From contig NW_027167685.1 in NCBI RefSeq assembly GCF_040954835.1, positions 135,001-199,000 on the forward strand: a stretch of DNA of 64,000 nucleotides, written 5' to 3'. The DNA is from Lepisosteus oculatus (Eukaryota > Chordata > Actinopteri > Semionotiformes > Lepisosteidae). Made by a program: the position numbers and the translations under genes. Positions 19,325-32,339 of this stretch are shown in pieces (the stretch's first letter is position 1; each line of letters starts with the position of its first letter). Below the pieces are notes generated by a model that worked only from the letters and a program-made list of their open reading frames with translations, ran no database searches and was not told the DNA's origin.

Positions 19325-21415
19325 GCACCCACAATGCTGCAAGTGTTTTGCACACTAAGCGGGTCCTCTGACTTTTCCCAGCTTTATTTTGGGTTGTGGA
19401 ACCTTTCTTTATATTTTTTAGGATTTTCTGAAGATAACACTACAGGTGGGATGGGTGGGTTGTCTTCATGGCTCAATAGCATTTCAAATACAGCACCCAC
19501 ACTGCTGAAACCAAGTGTTTTACACACCAGACAGGCCCCCGAACCTCATACAACCTTACTGTGGCTGTGGCCCCTGTCTTTATTTTGTAATGAGTTTCTG
19601 AAGATAACACTACAGGTAATACACTGGGACAGGTGGGTCGTCTTCATGGCTCAATAGCATTTCAAATACAGCACCCACTCTGCTGAAACCAAGTGTTTTA
19701 CACACCAGACAGGCCCCCAAACCTCATACAACCTTACTGTAGCTGTGGCCCCTTTCTTTAATTTTTTATGATTTTCTGAAGATTACACTACAGGTAATAC
19801 ACTGGGACGGGTGGGTCGTCTTCATGGCTCAATAGCATTTCAAATACAGCACCCACTCTGCTGAAACCAAGTGTTTTACACACCAGACAGGCCCCCAAAC
19901 CTCATACAACCTTACTGTAGCTGTGGCCCCTTTCTTTAATTTTTTATGATTTTCTGAAGATTACACTACAGGTAATACACTGGGACGGGTGGGTCGTCTT
20001 CATGGCTCAATAGCATTTCAAATACAGCACCCACTCTGCTGAAACCAAGTGTTTTACACACCAGACAGGCCCCCAAACCTCATACAACCTTACTGTAGCT
20101 GTGGTCCCTTTCTTTAATTTTTTATGATTTTCTGAAGATTACACTACAGGTAATACACTGGGACGGGTGGGTCGTCTTCATGGCTCAATAGCATTTCAAA
20201 TACAGCACCCACTCTGCTGAAACCAAGTGTTTTACACACCAGACAGGCCCCCAAACCTCATACAACCTTACTGTAGCTGTGGCCCCTTTCTTTAATTTTT
20301 TATGATTTTCTGAAGATTACACTACAGGTAATACACTGGGACGGGTGGGTCGTCTTCATGGCTCAATAGCATTTCAAATACAGCACCCACTCTGCTGAAA
20401 CCAAGTGTTTTACACACCAGACAGGCCCCCAAACCTCATACAACCTTACTGTAGCTGTGGCCCCTTTCTTTAATTTTTTATGATTTTCTGAAGATTACAC
20501 TACAGGTAATACACTGGGACGGGTGGGTCGTCTTCATGGCTCAATAGCATTTCAAATACAGCACCCACTCTGCTGAAACCAAGTGTTTTACACACCAGAC
20601 AGGCCCCCAAACCTCATACAACCTTACTGTAGCTGTGGCCCCTTTCTTTAATTTTTTATGATTTTCTGAAGATTACACTACAGGTAATACACTGGGACGG
20701 GTGGGTCGTCTTCATGGCTCAATAGCATTTCAAATACAGCACCCACTCTGCTGAAACCAAGTGTTTTACACACCAGACAGGCCCCCAAACCTCATACAAC
20801 CTTACTGTAGCTGTGGCCCATTTCTTTAATTTTTTATGATTTTCTGAAGATTACACTACAGGTAATACACTGGGACGGGTGGGTCGTCTTCATGGCTCAA
20901 TAGCATTTCAAATACAGCACCCACTCTGCTGAAACCAAGTGTTTTACACACCAGACAGGCCCCCAAACCTCATACAACCTTACTGTAGCTGTGGTCCCTT
21001 TCTTTAATTTTTTATGATTTTCTGAAGATTACACTACAGGTAATACACTGGGACGGGTGGGTCGTCTTCATGGCTCAATAGCATTTCAAATACAGCACCC
21101 ACTCTGCTGAAACCAAGTGTTTTACACACCAGACAGGCCCCCAAACCTCATACAACCTTACTGTAGCTGTGGCCCCTTTCTTTAATTTTTTATGATTTTC
21201 TGAAGATTACACTACAGGTAATACACTGGGACGGGTGGGTCGTCTTCATGGCTCAATAGCATTTCAAATACAGCACCCACTCTGCTGAAACCAAGTGTTT
21301 TACACACCAGACAGGCCCCCGAACCTCATACAACCTTACTGTGGCTGTGGCCCCTGTCTTTATTTTGTAATGAGTTTCTGAAGATAACACTACAGGTAAT
21401 ACACTGGGATAGGGG
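19325..21415 (+). repeat. 178-bp tandem array in the left arm
   Basis: The phrase GGGTCGTCTTCATGGCTC returns every 178 bp (for example 19801, 19979, 20157). There are about 11-12 units, most identical. A variant unit carrying TTTTGTAATGAGTTTCTG stands at the two ends (about 19580 and 21360), and the outermost unit is more diverged. The near identity of the inner units suggests recent expansion or homogenisation. Confidence 0.93.
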
Positions 21416-23498
21416 GGTGCTATTCATGAGTCAAAAGCTTCATCACAACATCTGAAAATTTTAGATTTTACATTCTTTTTATTTCCCATGTTTCGTTTAG
21501 TTTTTTCCTAATTTCACATTTTAAATAAGCTATATCTGTAATCACAATGAAGGTGTGGTATGCAGTCTTGATGATGTGACTGTGTAACCATCAGGCACGA
21601 AGGAGAGAAAAACAAAAAACTCCAAAGGAGAAAAAAAATCTCTGGGGGTCCAAGGCCTGATGGTTGACCTCCCCTCCAGGTCCTGGTTGTGTATGACAAA
21701 TAGTTACTAGAAACAGTTCACATGCACAACCATGCAGATTGACACGGTGAATTCTATTTCATATATTATGTGAGACTAGATGTTAATGTTGAGTGTGTCC
21801 CATCCACTGGGTTGAGCAGTACAGGATCTTGAGTTTTGTAGGCTGGGTTCCTTGCTTCAGAAATCCAGGAGGATCCCTTGTCATGGGGGACGGAGCTCAA
21901 TATCAACCAAAGGCACCGAAGAGAGAACAGTGGCAGGCATGGTGTGGAGAAAAAAAAAGGGTTAGACACAGAAAAAACAATTGCAACGTGGTTGTCTACT
22001 TACCCACTTGATATTTATGTTTCTGCACCTCCTAAAGAATTAGATCACTTGGGATAAAGAAGACTACAGAGACGATGTAGAAGACTACAGCATTGTTAAA
22101 TATGCTTGTAGGTATGGGGCATCCTTAAAAAGGTCTGACATATATTTCCACAATTTAGGGGCTGTGTGCCTAAATGCTCTGCTACGTGCTTGCTATTGTT
22201 AACATAATCTGTTCATTGATCTAGACAGCATCCTACAACTACCTTAACCTTACTGTAAGAAAAGTATCACTTTGGTGTCTAGGCTGTTCTTTTTCATGAG
22301 TCTCCACTCCTGGAGATGTACATGGTACGATATTGAAAGCCAGTGGGGTTCGGACTTCGATGATGCAATTGTGTTTTATTGTTCCGGTTAGAATCCTTTT
22401 AGCACTGTGCCCTGTCTGAAGGTAGATAGAGTACTGTTTTGGAAACCTAATAAAAAGGAATCACCCTAGATACACTTCTATTTGATAGAAGCCATTTTTC
22501 TTTGATCTTTCTCACAACGGAGTGGAATTTCTTGATTAATCTATCTTACTAGGATGGATACAATTTTATCTGGAAATCTTTCACATAAATCATGTCATGG
22601 TGACATACTGTCGTTTTACATTTCTTTGCACTACTACAGTGATGTTAACAGTGTGTAGTGATCATATTTAAAAGGGACTGTGTTGTGTCATGATTAACTT
22701 TTTTACTGTTTTCATACAGACTTTGTTTGGTTTCTGGCAATAGATAACAAATGGTTTCTAGTGATTTTGTGTTCTAGTGTTTTTCATTATTGTTTGGCAA
22801 AGTGTACGAAAGTTTACTCTTACCCAAGATAAAATTTTTGGGGGGATATTGAAACTTGTACTTACGTGTCTTTTGGAGGTGAATTCTGCTGAGAACACGT
22901 TGACAGTCTTCTTGAGTTTCCAGCATGTCTTTTATGTAATGCTCGGGAGTAGGGGGTGGATGCTCACTCATCAACAGTGCCTGAAATATAAAACCGTAAG
23001 AAGGGTTACGAACTGCAAAGGATCCAAGGAGTATAAATGGGTCACAAATCAAGATCTAGGTATTTGCACAATTTGCCAGATCTCTCTTAATCAAACTCCT
23101 TTTTTCTTACTTTGTGTTTTTACAGCAAGACGTTATATTGTTTCTGTGCTAAATGGCAAGCTCTTTTAGGTGTTCATGGTTGTGTCTTTGTTTCTATACT
23201 ATTGGAAAGAAACCTAGTAAGTGATTTGATGCATCCATGTCTAATCATTAATCTGACACAGTAATTCTATCTTTGAGATGCCTGTGTCATGTAATAAATT
23301 GCACAGATTATCAGTAATCTTTTATGTGTGCCTTCTTTGGTGTGTTTTTTGAAAAGTTATCTCTAATTTATAGAACCATTAATGCCAGAAGACAAGCCTG
23401 CAATCCAAACTTCTTAACAATAACAAACAATTATAACGTCCACTGAAATATGTCATCCTACTGTATGTTTCTGCTGAATCTAAAACTACATGTCCTGC
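21416..23498. other. Interior of the element, left side
   Basis: AT-rich, with no long reading frame on either strand. On the minus strand a stretch near 22865-22980 is open (ALLMSEHPPPTPEHYIKDM). It is bounded by a TTTCAG acceptor and a GTAAGT donor. It could be an alternative last exon of the Ulp1-PHD gene, or chance. Confidence 0.4.
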
Positions 23499-23826
23499 TT
23501 AAAAAACCCTTTCATAGTGATAGTTTGCATGCAGAGCATACTCACCAAACTGGGGTTGGCAAAATGTACATATCCATGTTACTTCATTCTTTGCGCTTTC
23601 ATACTCTTCTTTTGAGATGCACAATTCATGGAACCAGTTTTCACAACTGTCACACTGAATCTACACGGACAGTAAACCTTATATCAGTTCAGCTATCACC
23701 TTTCACTGGCATGTTTTGTTATTATGTGCTTACATTACACATACAGATAGAGATGATGTTCACTTACCCAGTTTGTCTGCCGCACTGGTGTTTCTCCACA
23801 CATCAGGCACATGTCCTGGAGAGGAG
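23499..23826 (-). CDS. PHD-finger exons of the transposon gene
   Basis: Two exons at 23768-23826 and 23499-23660 continue the Ulp1 exons in phase. Together they give a C4-H-C3 PHD finger: CLMC, then CDSC, WFHELC and a final CTFC after a W. PHD fingers read histone H3 tails, so the domain could guide the protein to chromatin; that role is inference. The last exon either runs to a stop at 23499 or splices at a GTGAGT donor (23546) to an exon near 22980, which would add only a few residues. The zinc ligands are complete and no damage is seen. Confidence 0.78.
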
Positions 23827-24358
23827 CTATAATAAACATGCCAAATAGACTGATTTTTCCAATGTTATCTACAGATCATTGTTGCATAATTGAAGACAGT
23901 TTGATAGAGACCTTTTCGTATGCACTTTCCTGATTAGGTGTTCTACTGCTTCTTAAACCGCACATTGTCATGTCTCAGAATACTCCTGTCAACACCTGTT
24001 ACCCTTTTTTGCGTCAGCGTGTGTTGCTATGATTTTAAGGGGGCACATGATAACACAGCTATCATGTTTCAGTTTGCTTTGCTTCACTATGGGCAATTTA
24101 GACCCACACTTTTCCCAGACAATGGTTGTGTCAACCACGACGAAGGCCAAAGTGTCATTGAATTTTAACTGTGTGAAATGTGATTTAATTAACTTTTCAT
24201 CACTGTGTTATATAGTACAAAAAGAATACCCAAATGAGTTCTGCATATAAATAAATTGAGAATCTTTTTCATCCAGACTTGTTACAGAGAGAGAACATGC
24301 TTCAGGAAAATAATATACACCAAGAAACGTAGGCAATGAGGATCAAATGGTACAATAC

Positions 24359-26088
24359 CTGAAGCCTCAAGAATTCTGATTGACAGGTCTTCCCGCAACT
24401 TTCTCATTTCTTTGGCACTGCTGTTTATTTCGATATATGTTGGAATATCCGGGAAATTGTTAATGATGTCTGCGCCCATCTAACAGACAAAAGTTTGTTT
24501 CAATTATTTCCCTAAAAATCTCTCATACAATAGTTTTAAGTCCAAAATTTCGGCGTGGAAAGGTTATGCTGACCTGCATCACAAAGACCCCACAGCTTGA
24601 GGCATCTGCTTGCCTGGTGTGACCAATCACGCTTGGGTGCCAGTTGATATTCAACCAGTCTTCTTTTCCTAGGACATTCCTTCGCATCTTAAAAAAGTCC
24701 CTGTGAATCAAAACAATAGGTTATTGATAAATGAGGAAATATTTGTCATGCTGAACTTGAACCTGAAATGTATGTGTGCCCCTGCAGAATTTCACCACGA
24801 AACTAATGCTTGATTTCTTACCTGAACCTTTTTGCCGCTGCAGTGGAGTCTCCCATCTCATCACTCCCCATAGGGTCGACCACAAAGACTTTCTGGGATG
24901 GAGCATACAGATACTGCAAGAAACAAAGGGCCCATCATCAGACATGAAGTTGCATTTAACGTGGGGCCAGACACACAGGCAGTTTCAGGAGTTTTATGTT
25001 GTTTAAACAAAGGTTTTTAATATTTGAATATTTTATATATATAATATTTATATTTATATATTATTTAACATTTAATATTTTGCAAACCTCGGCAAAGACA
25101 GTCAGGAAATGACCTAACAGTACTTTTTTTCCTACATGACACTTTGACTTGTTTGGTTGTCTGTTCATTACACAGCAGTATTCACAATAATAATTTAGGA
25201 AAAGTGCACTGTCACCATTGCCTTGGACACTCACTATCAATGTCCACCTTTTTTAACAGGAGAGGAACACATACATTGTGACTTTGTAATTTTTTTAGAT
25301 GCAACAAGGATAATCACTTGAACTGTAATGGTTCCAGGTGTAATTATAAACCTACGCTGTTTTGGATTACCTGCACCACACTTACCAACAATTTCCAGTG
25401 GACACCAGTGTTAAAAAAGCTAATAATGGCTTCATAGTTTTCAAAGTTGACCTGTAATGAAAAGAATGACAAGATTAGTACAACAGGCTGCCTCACAGGG
25501 ATGGTGTGCTACCTTTGAATTTTGATTTCTGACTATAAAGGTAGTTTCTTTAGGCAGCACCATGGGCACAGTTGTGACCTGTTTTGATTGCTTGTAGCTC
25601 TCCTTGTTTCTCTATTGATAAAACAATCATCAGTTAGTGAAAAACCATGTTTGCCCCCTCACTAATGTAATCCATCAACATTTGTGTTTGATGTCCTTAC
25701 CTTGGACAAACGTTGTCTAGCCATGCGCTCTCTATTCCCACTCATGATTACACCAGTTGTGTAGTGGTTCATTAGGAAAACCTTCTTCCCCAAGTCCATG
25801 GATTCTTTCGCTACTTGAAAGTAACACTCAATGGTCTTATGGAAAAAGCAAACACAATTGAAGAAGATGTGATTTCACGCACTCACACACATTTGATTAC
25901 ACAAAAGCTCAGAAACCTTAACAAATGCATGCAATCAAACACTTTCATCTTACCTCGCCTATGAGCCACTCATCTGGTTTCAGAGACACAAACTCCGAGT
26001 GTCTGAGAATATATGTGTCTGCACTGTGCATGGATGGCAAAACTGCAACCACTAATTCACTCGGATTGATGTTCCAAAGGGCGTGTAC
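24359..26088 (-). CDS. Ulp1-type cysteine protease exons
   Basis: Six exons are supported by AG/GT borders and matching phases: 25954-26088, 25701-25835, 25386-25451, 24822-24913, 24574-24700 and 24359-24479. They translate to a C48 (Ulp1/SENP) peptidase core: PDEWLIGE and MNHYTTGVI, then the catalytic His in NTGVHWKLL, the Asp in FVVDPMGSDE, and the Gln and Cys in RQADASSCGVFVMQ. The H-W, D and Q..C motifs are all present and in the usual order. Family members cut SUMO or related modifiers. The exons follow the transposase exon without a phase break, so they most likely encode one protein. Confidence 0.85.
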
Positions 26089-26311
26089 CTAAAAAAGATT
26101 TACCAAGCCAAAAGCATACACAAGAGATCACTGGACCTAACATAATGAAAATTGAGATTACACACCACAAGTATAACACAAGTATGTCAACAAGTATAAC
26201 AAGTTAGAGAGAAACGACAAAGAACACCTACAGTAGTAGAAGATGACATTCATAAGCTCTGAAAAAGAAGTGAATGTCCACACAGAGAAATATTTGAAAT
26301 ACAAATCCTAC

Positions 26312-29050
26312 CTTCTTTTTGAAATCTGTTTTCTCTTTTATAAGTTTTGAGATGGGGCGTGCATCACAGTGTGGTGTGATCACTTCAGCCATGCCCACGG
26401 CAGCTTGCTTGGGTGACACTTTCCTTTCTTCTTTGTGCTGCCATTCTTTATATTCTGTGGTTCCTGCTTTCCCCTGCTGTACTTGCAGGCCGTTGCTGTC
26501 ATCTGGCGATTTTTCATTTGTTTCAATATTTCTATTGCTAACTTTTTTTTCCTGTGTTCTCATTTTTTTGGGGATTGGAATTTTCTGTGGTGCGCTGTAG
26601 AATTTATTTTTTGTTTCTTTGCCTACACCTGGTGCTCTCTTTGCCCATTGTTCCTGTGCATGTTCATGACGTGTCTTAGTGGTGATCAATGGAGCCGTCA
26701 AAACCTTTTTGGGGAGAGCATTTTGGATTATATGTTCTCTGTACCGGCCTTGGAGGGATTGTCTCATTATCGTAATAAACTCTGCTGGCCTCAGTTTCCT
26801 CCTGTGCTGAAGTATTGAATGCTTGACAATGCCAAACCAGGTCTCAACATGACAATTAGTGGCTCTTGTTTGTGCCACCTCTGACATTGATATGTCTTTT
26901 TTGCTGTCTGAAGCATATCTTGCCAGGTCACCCAACAAAATTCCACTCCACAGTGGAAATAGTGCCATGTATCTTTGCAACAGAAATCTTATTATGTCTT
27001 CACAGAAATAGGGGTTCACATTGTGTTGTGTCCCATAGTCATCATGTCCTTGAGCTGATATGCTGTCTTCATAAATACCTTTGAACTCCACAGCGAAAGG
27101 AGAGCGGCCCAGGCTGCCTCTCATTTTTGGGTACAGTACCTCATCTGTGTCTTTGACTTCTGCTTCCTTTTCCATCTGGTCTGGTGTGGTTGTTTGAGAA
27201 ATGTAAGCGTTAAGGAGGCAGACACTAGATTGGACTTCATTTGTGAACCTCCTGCTTGAGAGTACAATACACATGTGTTTGAAAACATTTCTGGCGACAC
27301 TCAAAGTTGTGCTGTTTTGCAGGATGGCAAAGGAAAATGTTGCAAAGTCTCGCAGTCCTTTGTCTGTTGTTTTTTTACTAATTGCTTGAGAGACAGCCTT
27401 TATGACATGGGCAGAGCAAAGGTGCAGAACAGTGAACATCTGAAGTTCTGTGTACTTAAGTTTGCCTTGGCAGACTTTCATTGCACGATTTAAGTATGCA
27501 TGGATGGTGTCCCCATTGAAGGCAAAAAGAACACTGTGAATCAGGGCCCAGCTGTAGTCAGTTTCTACATGCTGCACTCTCTTGGTAGTACATGTTGAGA
27601 TGTCAAACATGAATTTCCGTAGCCAACGTTCTATACTGACAATGGTGTGGTCAGTTGTCAACATTTCAGACACTGGTAATGGAGGCTTTCTTTTTCCACC
27701 TCCAGGTAACGTAAGACTGTAGTACAAAATTCTTTTGTTCTCCGATGGAATTTTTCTGACTACCCCTCCTGTTGCATCCAGGTAAAGGCTGACTTTCTCC
27801 TTCATCTTTAGATGGGCAATAAGAATTCGCATACTCTGTTCTGTGTAAAGATAGGCAGCAAATGTGTCTAACTGCAAAATCTGTATATATCCTGGGAAAT
27901 GGACAATGTCGAAGTCGCATGCTTTCATATATTTTTGTGCCATATGTAATTCAAACACTGGATCATAGTGAATGCGTTTACTGTTCCTGAACTCTGATGA
28001 AATGACTTTCAGGACATTCTGTGTTAGTGGTTTAGATAAATTGCCTGCTGCAATTTCAGCAAGCGGTGTTCTGCTCAGGTTCCTGTAGTACACATTGCTG
28101 ATTCCTTTTGTGAGGGCACGGGCAATCTTTCGACGATAAGGCTGACGTGCTTGTCGAAATTTTGTTTCCCTTTTACTGTGCTGTATTTGCCCTGCTCGTA
28201 CAACATCAATTGTGATGTCATCATTGCCCATTGGTTTGTGTCTTGTTGTCATAATGTATTTTACATTGCAGGACCTGAAGGTACAGACTGCTTTTATCAT
28301 CAGAAAGTTTTTTTTTTTTCTGCTGTTCTCTTTCCTGATGTATTGGTATTTGAAGGCTATTGGGCAACAAGGATTTATCTTCCTGAACTCGTTATATAAG
28401 ATCTGGGTCCATGGTCGTCTTAGTTTAGATGTACCTTTTAGAGGTGCTATTTTTCTCCATTGTTCAGCCTTTAAACATACTTGGAAAGTTTTAGGCACAG
28501 ACATAATCTTTCTTAATACCCTTTTATCCTGAGGTGATGTCCCAGATGAGCTTGCCCCCTGGGAATATTCACTGTGCTCTTCAGGCTTTTTTTCTGATTC
28601 TACACAGATTTTTTCTCCCTCTAACATGTCACCACTGTCTGTGCTGCCGTGTGCTGCCCATGCATCTTCTGTATCTTCTGATGAACTTCTGAGCTCTGTG
28701 TTGCCTTCCAAACTATGTCCCTCACTTTGACTTGAAATATTGACTATAGATTGTGTACTGTCATCTGGTTTGGAATCCCTACCAATACTCTCCTCTTTCT
28801 GCGCCCTAAGCACTTTGGTTCTTAGTTGTTTTCTATCTTCATGCCAAATCACTGATAACCATTTCTTGTTGCTGGGGCATTCCTCTCCAAGGAGTCTGTT
28901 TGACAGTGTTGACCACATACTGTCATTCCACCTAATTTTTTTTTCGAGTTTAGAAAACTTCAGAAATTCGTTGATCACATTCCCTACTCCACCAGCCCTT
29001 GACCACAGGTCTGGCCTTCTACTCCTCTGTCCTCCTTTAACATGTGACAT
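26312..29050 (-). CDS. DDE transposase, first coding exon (913 codons)
   Basis: I start at MSHVKGGQRSRRPDLW (29050) because a TTTTTCAG acceptor lies just before it; the frame is open 23 codons further upstream. Residues count from this M. About 1-190 is charged and Ser-rich. About 255-300 has a C-x4-C segment like the zinc-binding region of MULE-type transposases. The RNase H-like core follows: D425 in SLYLDATGG, D498 in VETDYSWALIHS, an HLCSAH pair (C545, H548) and E736 in NCHVETWFGIVK. This D-D-C/H-E spacing fits the MULE/hAT/KDZ class. A lysine-rich tail ends at a GTAGGA donor (26311), and the next exon is in phase. No stop or frameshift is seen. Likely role: cutting and joining the element's ends in the nucleus. 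Confidence 0.85.
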
Positions 29051-29246
29051 TGCCAGCAATCTGAAAAATAGAGAACATATCTGAATGGACTGGAAACATA
29101 ATTGAAATTCAATGCCCAATGGATGTTAATAGTGTAGGAGCGCAACAGATGTACAAGTCCATTAAATGGTTTTAGTTCTGTGTTTAATTTTACGGGCCCT
29201 ATATTTTGATATAGCATCAATCACAAAACAGCATTCTGTCACTGTC

Positions 29247-29660
29247 ACAACCACCAGCTAGCGGAGAATAACTCACAAAAGAACTAACCACTACCAGCAG
29301 CGGGTTAATTATAACAAGCACCGCCGCACGTGTTAATCCATCAGCACACACTCTACTGTGCGGCAAGCAGCACAATTTTAACCATCCAAACCCTCGGTAT
29401 TGAGTCTTCTCTTTGAGAGCTCTACCTCGCGTTTACTCTAAATCTCGCTTACTGGTTACTGATCTCCCTTTTGCCTCTCGACCTTGGGCCTTGCCTTCTG
29501 TTTCGGATTGTTTGCTTCTCTCTGTACTTCCTGGATTTTGATCTACCTTTCGCCGATCGACTATGATCTTGCCTGACGTTTCGGATTGTTCTCTTGTCTC
29601 AATAACTACTTGCTCCTGCGTCTGCACAGGATCTGCATACCTTTTCACTGAGGATTCCTG
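29247..29660 (+). repeat. LTR-like interspersed repeat (possible solo LTR)
   Basis: It is related along its length to 13706-14036: GCAGCGGGTTAATTA, CACCGCCGCACG, GAGAGCTCTACCT and several C/T-rich phrases. It begins TGTCACAACC. It sits between the transposase gene and the right arm. No internal coding region accompanies it. The class is uncertain. Confidence 0.4.
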
Positions 29661-29811
29661 GCAGCCACCACATAAAAAAAAACTAGAAAAGAAGTATGTG
29701 TTTCTTTTAAAAAAATGTTTTTAAAGAAGTCAACATATCTGGGTTGTGTTTGCAAGATTTTTAAAAATTGCAAAGTTTTTGTGGGTATGATTGTAAAAAA
29801 TCAAATCATAA

Positions 29812-29885
29812 CTGAAGAAGGCTCCATGGTCAAAACATTGTGTTTTCTTTCTTCTCTTTTCAGCATGGAATAAATCTGATTACTG
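29812..29885 (+). repeat. CTTTTCAGCATG family fragment
   Basis: GAAGAAGGCTCCATGGTC followed by AAACATTGTG..CTTTTCAGCATGGAATAAA is one half of the foldback repeat family seen in full at 31441-31625. Confidence 0.55.
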
Positions 29886-30150
29886 TATTGACCATATACA
29901 TTTTCTTGCATTAGGACTTCATATTCTGCATACCTCAGCTTGCTCTCCATGAGACACACAGACAGGGAGAAAAGCTGGGAGTCAGAGCACAGGGTCTGCC
30001 ATTGTACAGCACCCCTGGAGCAGCTGGGATTAAAGGCCTTACTCAGGGGCTCAACAGAGTAGGATTCCTCTGTCAACCATGGGATGTGAACCAGCAACCT
30101 TCCAGCCACCGGTGCAGATCCTGAGCCACAGAGCCACTCCTCCGCCTATT
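29885..30150 (-). mobile_element. tRNA-derived SINE
   Basis: On the reverse strand it opens with AGTGGCTCTGTGGCTCAGGA (A-box-like) and GGTTGCTGGTTCACATCCC (B-box-like). These are the two Pol III promoter boxes of a tRNA-derived SINE. They are followed by AGGCCTTTAATCCCAGCTGC and a longer body. I recognise this as a repeat common in ray-finned fish. It is somewhat diverged. Confidence 0.65.
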
Positions 30151-31440
30151 GTGCCAATTCTTTAAAATTTGTCCAAAAAGATGCAATTTTGAAAAAAAAA
30201 AACTGTTGTAAATAACATCAGTGGCTATTGAAAAGTACATAGAAAAAAAGAGACAAGTTAATAAACTTGGAATGACTACTTACAGCTCTGGAAAGATCGA
30301 AGATAGTGTTTCAGGTTGTTGTCCTTTAATTGATCCTCAACCAAAACAGAAATCCTCAACAGTCGAACAAGTCCATGTGATGAAAACCCTTATGCTCTTT
30401 AAATGGTTTTTAATGGATTGTGCATCTGTACTTAATTTTTTTCCACTCATAAGCTTTTGGATGAGAGATTCTGACCACTGTATAAGATCAGAAGCAACAG
30501 AAAAAACAGGCCTCTTTTCTGCTTATTTAACACACTCCTAATGCAAACAACACATTATGAATACAATGGAAAGGTTGCACCCAATGGGATCAAGCAGCTT
30601 AAAACATATGTTCTGGGGACAGGAAAGTTGTTATAGAGATAAATGGTATTCATGAAACAAATTATGTAGCAAAAAACTTTGCCAAAAGTCACAACCCATT
30701 TAACATATGTCTGACAGGTTAAATGAGTTTGATATCTCTTAGGTTTGAAATGCACTCCAACGGCTGTATGATGCAAGCTCAAGAGTCAAAAGAACAGTAG
30801 TGAACTACAGTTCTTACAATTATAACAAGCAGCCGTGTGCTCTTGTGAATGATCTACATCATACACCCTTACAGACTTGGAAGTTTGCACAGTTTGTAGT
30901 CTTTCTAATTCAAAATTGGTTAAGTGTGAAATAGACGGAATGGTTTAAATAACCAGACAAAACAAATAGTAACAAACATTCCTTACCTTGGTCTTACATG
31001 GCACAGTTTGTTTATTTCAGGCTTTACTTTTTACTTTTAAATCCCTTCTAAACGAAACATGTCCCATAACTCCCTATGTACAGGGTGAGGCCTATTTATA
31101 ATTTAACTTAATCTTTAAGTTGTTAATTCCTTACAGGAGCAAGCAGCTTGGAGCATGCGTTCTCAGCACTCCACGTGCCACATAGAGAAAGGAAAACTTT
31201 TTAATGGTGTTCATGTACATTACAGCTACATGAGTTAAGCTTTTGAAGGCTGATTTGTAGAGAGGTAAAAACAAATTAAACTGGTTCATGACAGTTCAAG
31301 AGAAAATTTTTATATTAAACTCTCTCTCAGATATCAGAGTATGCCAGTTTGACTGCTGTAAAAGTATTAAAAAAATAACAATACCTCTTGGTTATATTAT
31401 ATTGCGAAACCCAAGTGTAACTAATATTTAACAAGTAATA
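30151..31440. other. AT-rich interior, no gene seen
   Basis: Short open frames of up to about 106 residues occur on both strands. None has recognisable motifs, splice context or repeated conservation. It is treated as non-coding interior of the 18.8-kb element. Confidence 0.4.
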
Positions 31441-31625
31441 GTTTAATTCCATGCTGAAAAGAGAAGAAAGAAAACAAAGTTTCGGCCATGGAGCCTTCTT
31501 CAACTGTAACCCTTGAAGAAGGCTCCACAGCCAAAATGTTGTGTTTTCTTTCTTCTCTTTTCAGCATGGAATTAAACTATTACGTGATCCTTTGCAGCCT
31601 ACACCTGCTGACACAGCTAGCCATC
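31441..31625. repeat. Foldback repeat, nearly complete palindrome
   Basis: TTCCATGCTGAAAAGAGAAG at the left is the inverse of CTTCTCTTTTCAGCATGGAA at the right. The inner part GGCCATGGAGCCTTCTTC also faces its complement GAAGAAGGCTCCACAGCC. The arms are about 55-60 bp with a spacer of roughly 15 bp. It fits a MITE-like or foldback element. Single arms are scattered elsewhere in the window. Confidence 0.7.
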
Positions 31626-32059
31626 TGAACTAATATTCAACAGGTTCCACTCACATAGAGATTCAAAAATGCTTTATTATCATGACTGTTAAATCACAGA
31701 GTTGCCAAGGCCAATACAACATCCAAAAACATCCACAAAGAAAATACAACATAAGCAGATATTCTGCTACAGATTATTGTCTATGTGGCATTCTAGTTTG
31801 TGTTATGTTTGTGTACTCCTGTGGTTTTATAAGTGATTTTTCTAGTTTTTTTCTGTGCTGTGGTAGATTTAGAAGTGTGTTATTTTTGTTGTGCTATACT
31901 TCCTCCTCTGTATGCAATTGCATTTGACCTCAAGTACAGGCAGCAAAGCTATTATCAAACTTTGGTTTTGATCTTAACATCATCAGAGGGGTTACTGATT
32001 TCTGAACAGACTTAGAGTGTGAAAGTCAACAATGTATTATCCAACAACAGGTATTGTTT

Positions 32060-32320
32060 TACTGGTTCCCCCAAGGATGCATATTGTCTCCGTTACTCTT
32101 TGTCCTGTAAGCAAACACCCTCAAGAGCTCTCACCACTCCAGACACTTAATAAAATTTGCAGACGACTCTGTCATTGTTTGTCTGCTGCAAGTAAATGAG
32201 TGTAGCTATGGACATGTCAGATGAGTATGATAGGAGGTGTGAAGAAAACTTCCTGAAGACAAATGTGTCCAACATCAAAGAAATGATAACAGGTTTCTGG
32301 AAAAAACCCATACCCCCACC
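32060..32320 (+). mobile_element. LINE reverse-transcriptase fragment
   Basis: TGGTTCCCCCAAGGATGCAT translates to a (G)SPQGCILSPLLFVL motif, and about 90 bp further the same strand gives LIKFADDSVIVCL, the F-A-D-D active site of a non-LTR reverse transcriptase. The text breaks down soon after. It is a short, old fragment; the clade cannot be fixed. Confidence 0.6.
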
Positions 32321-32339
32321 CAAACCTAAAGGGGGAGAG

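Noticed and set aside
19325-21415. CRISPR-like array
   Set aside because: The repeat is one continuous 178-bp unit without variable spacers, in a eukaryotic genome.
29433-29648. 71-residue charged protein
   Set aside because: It lies antisense to the LTR-like repeat shared with 13706-14036, and no similar frame is kept in that relative.
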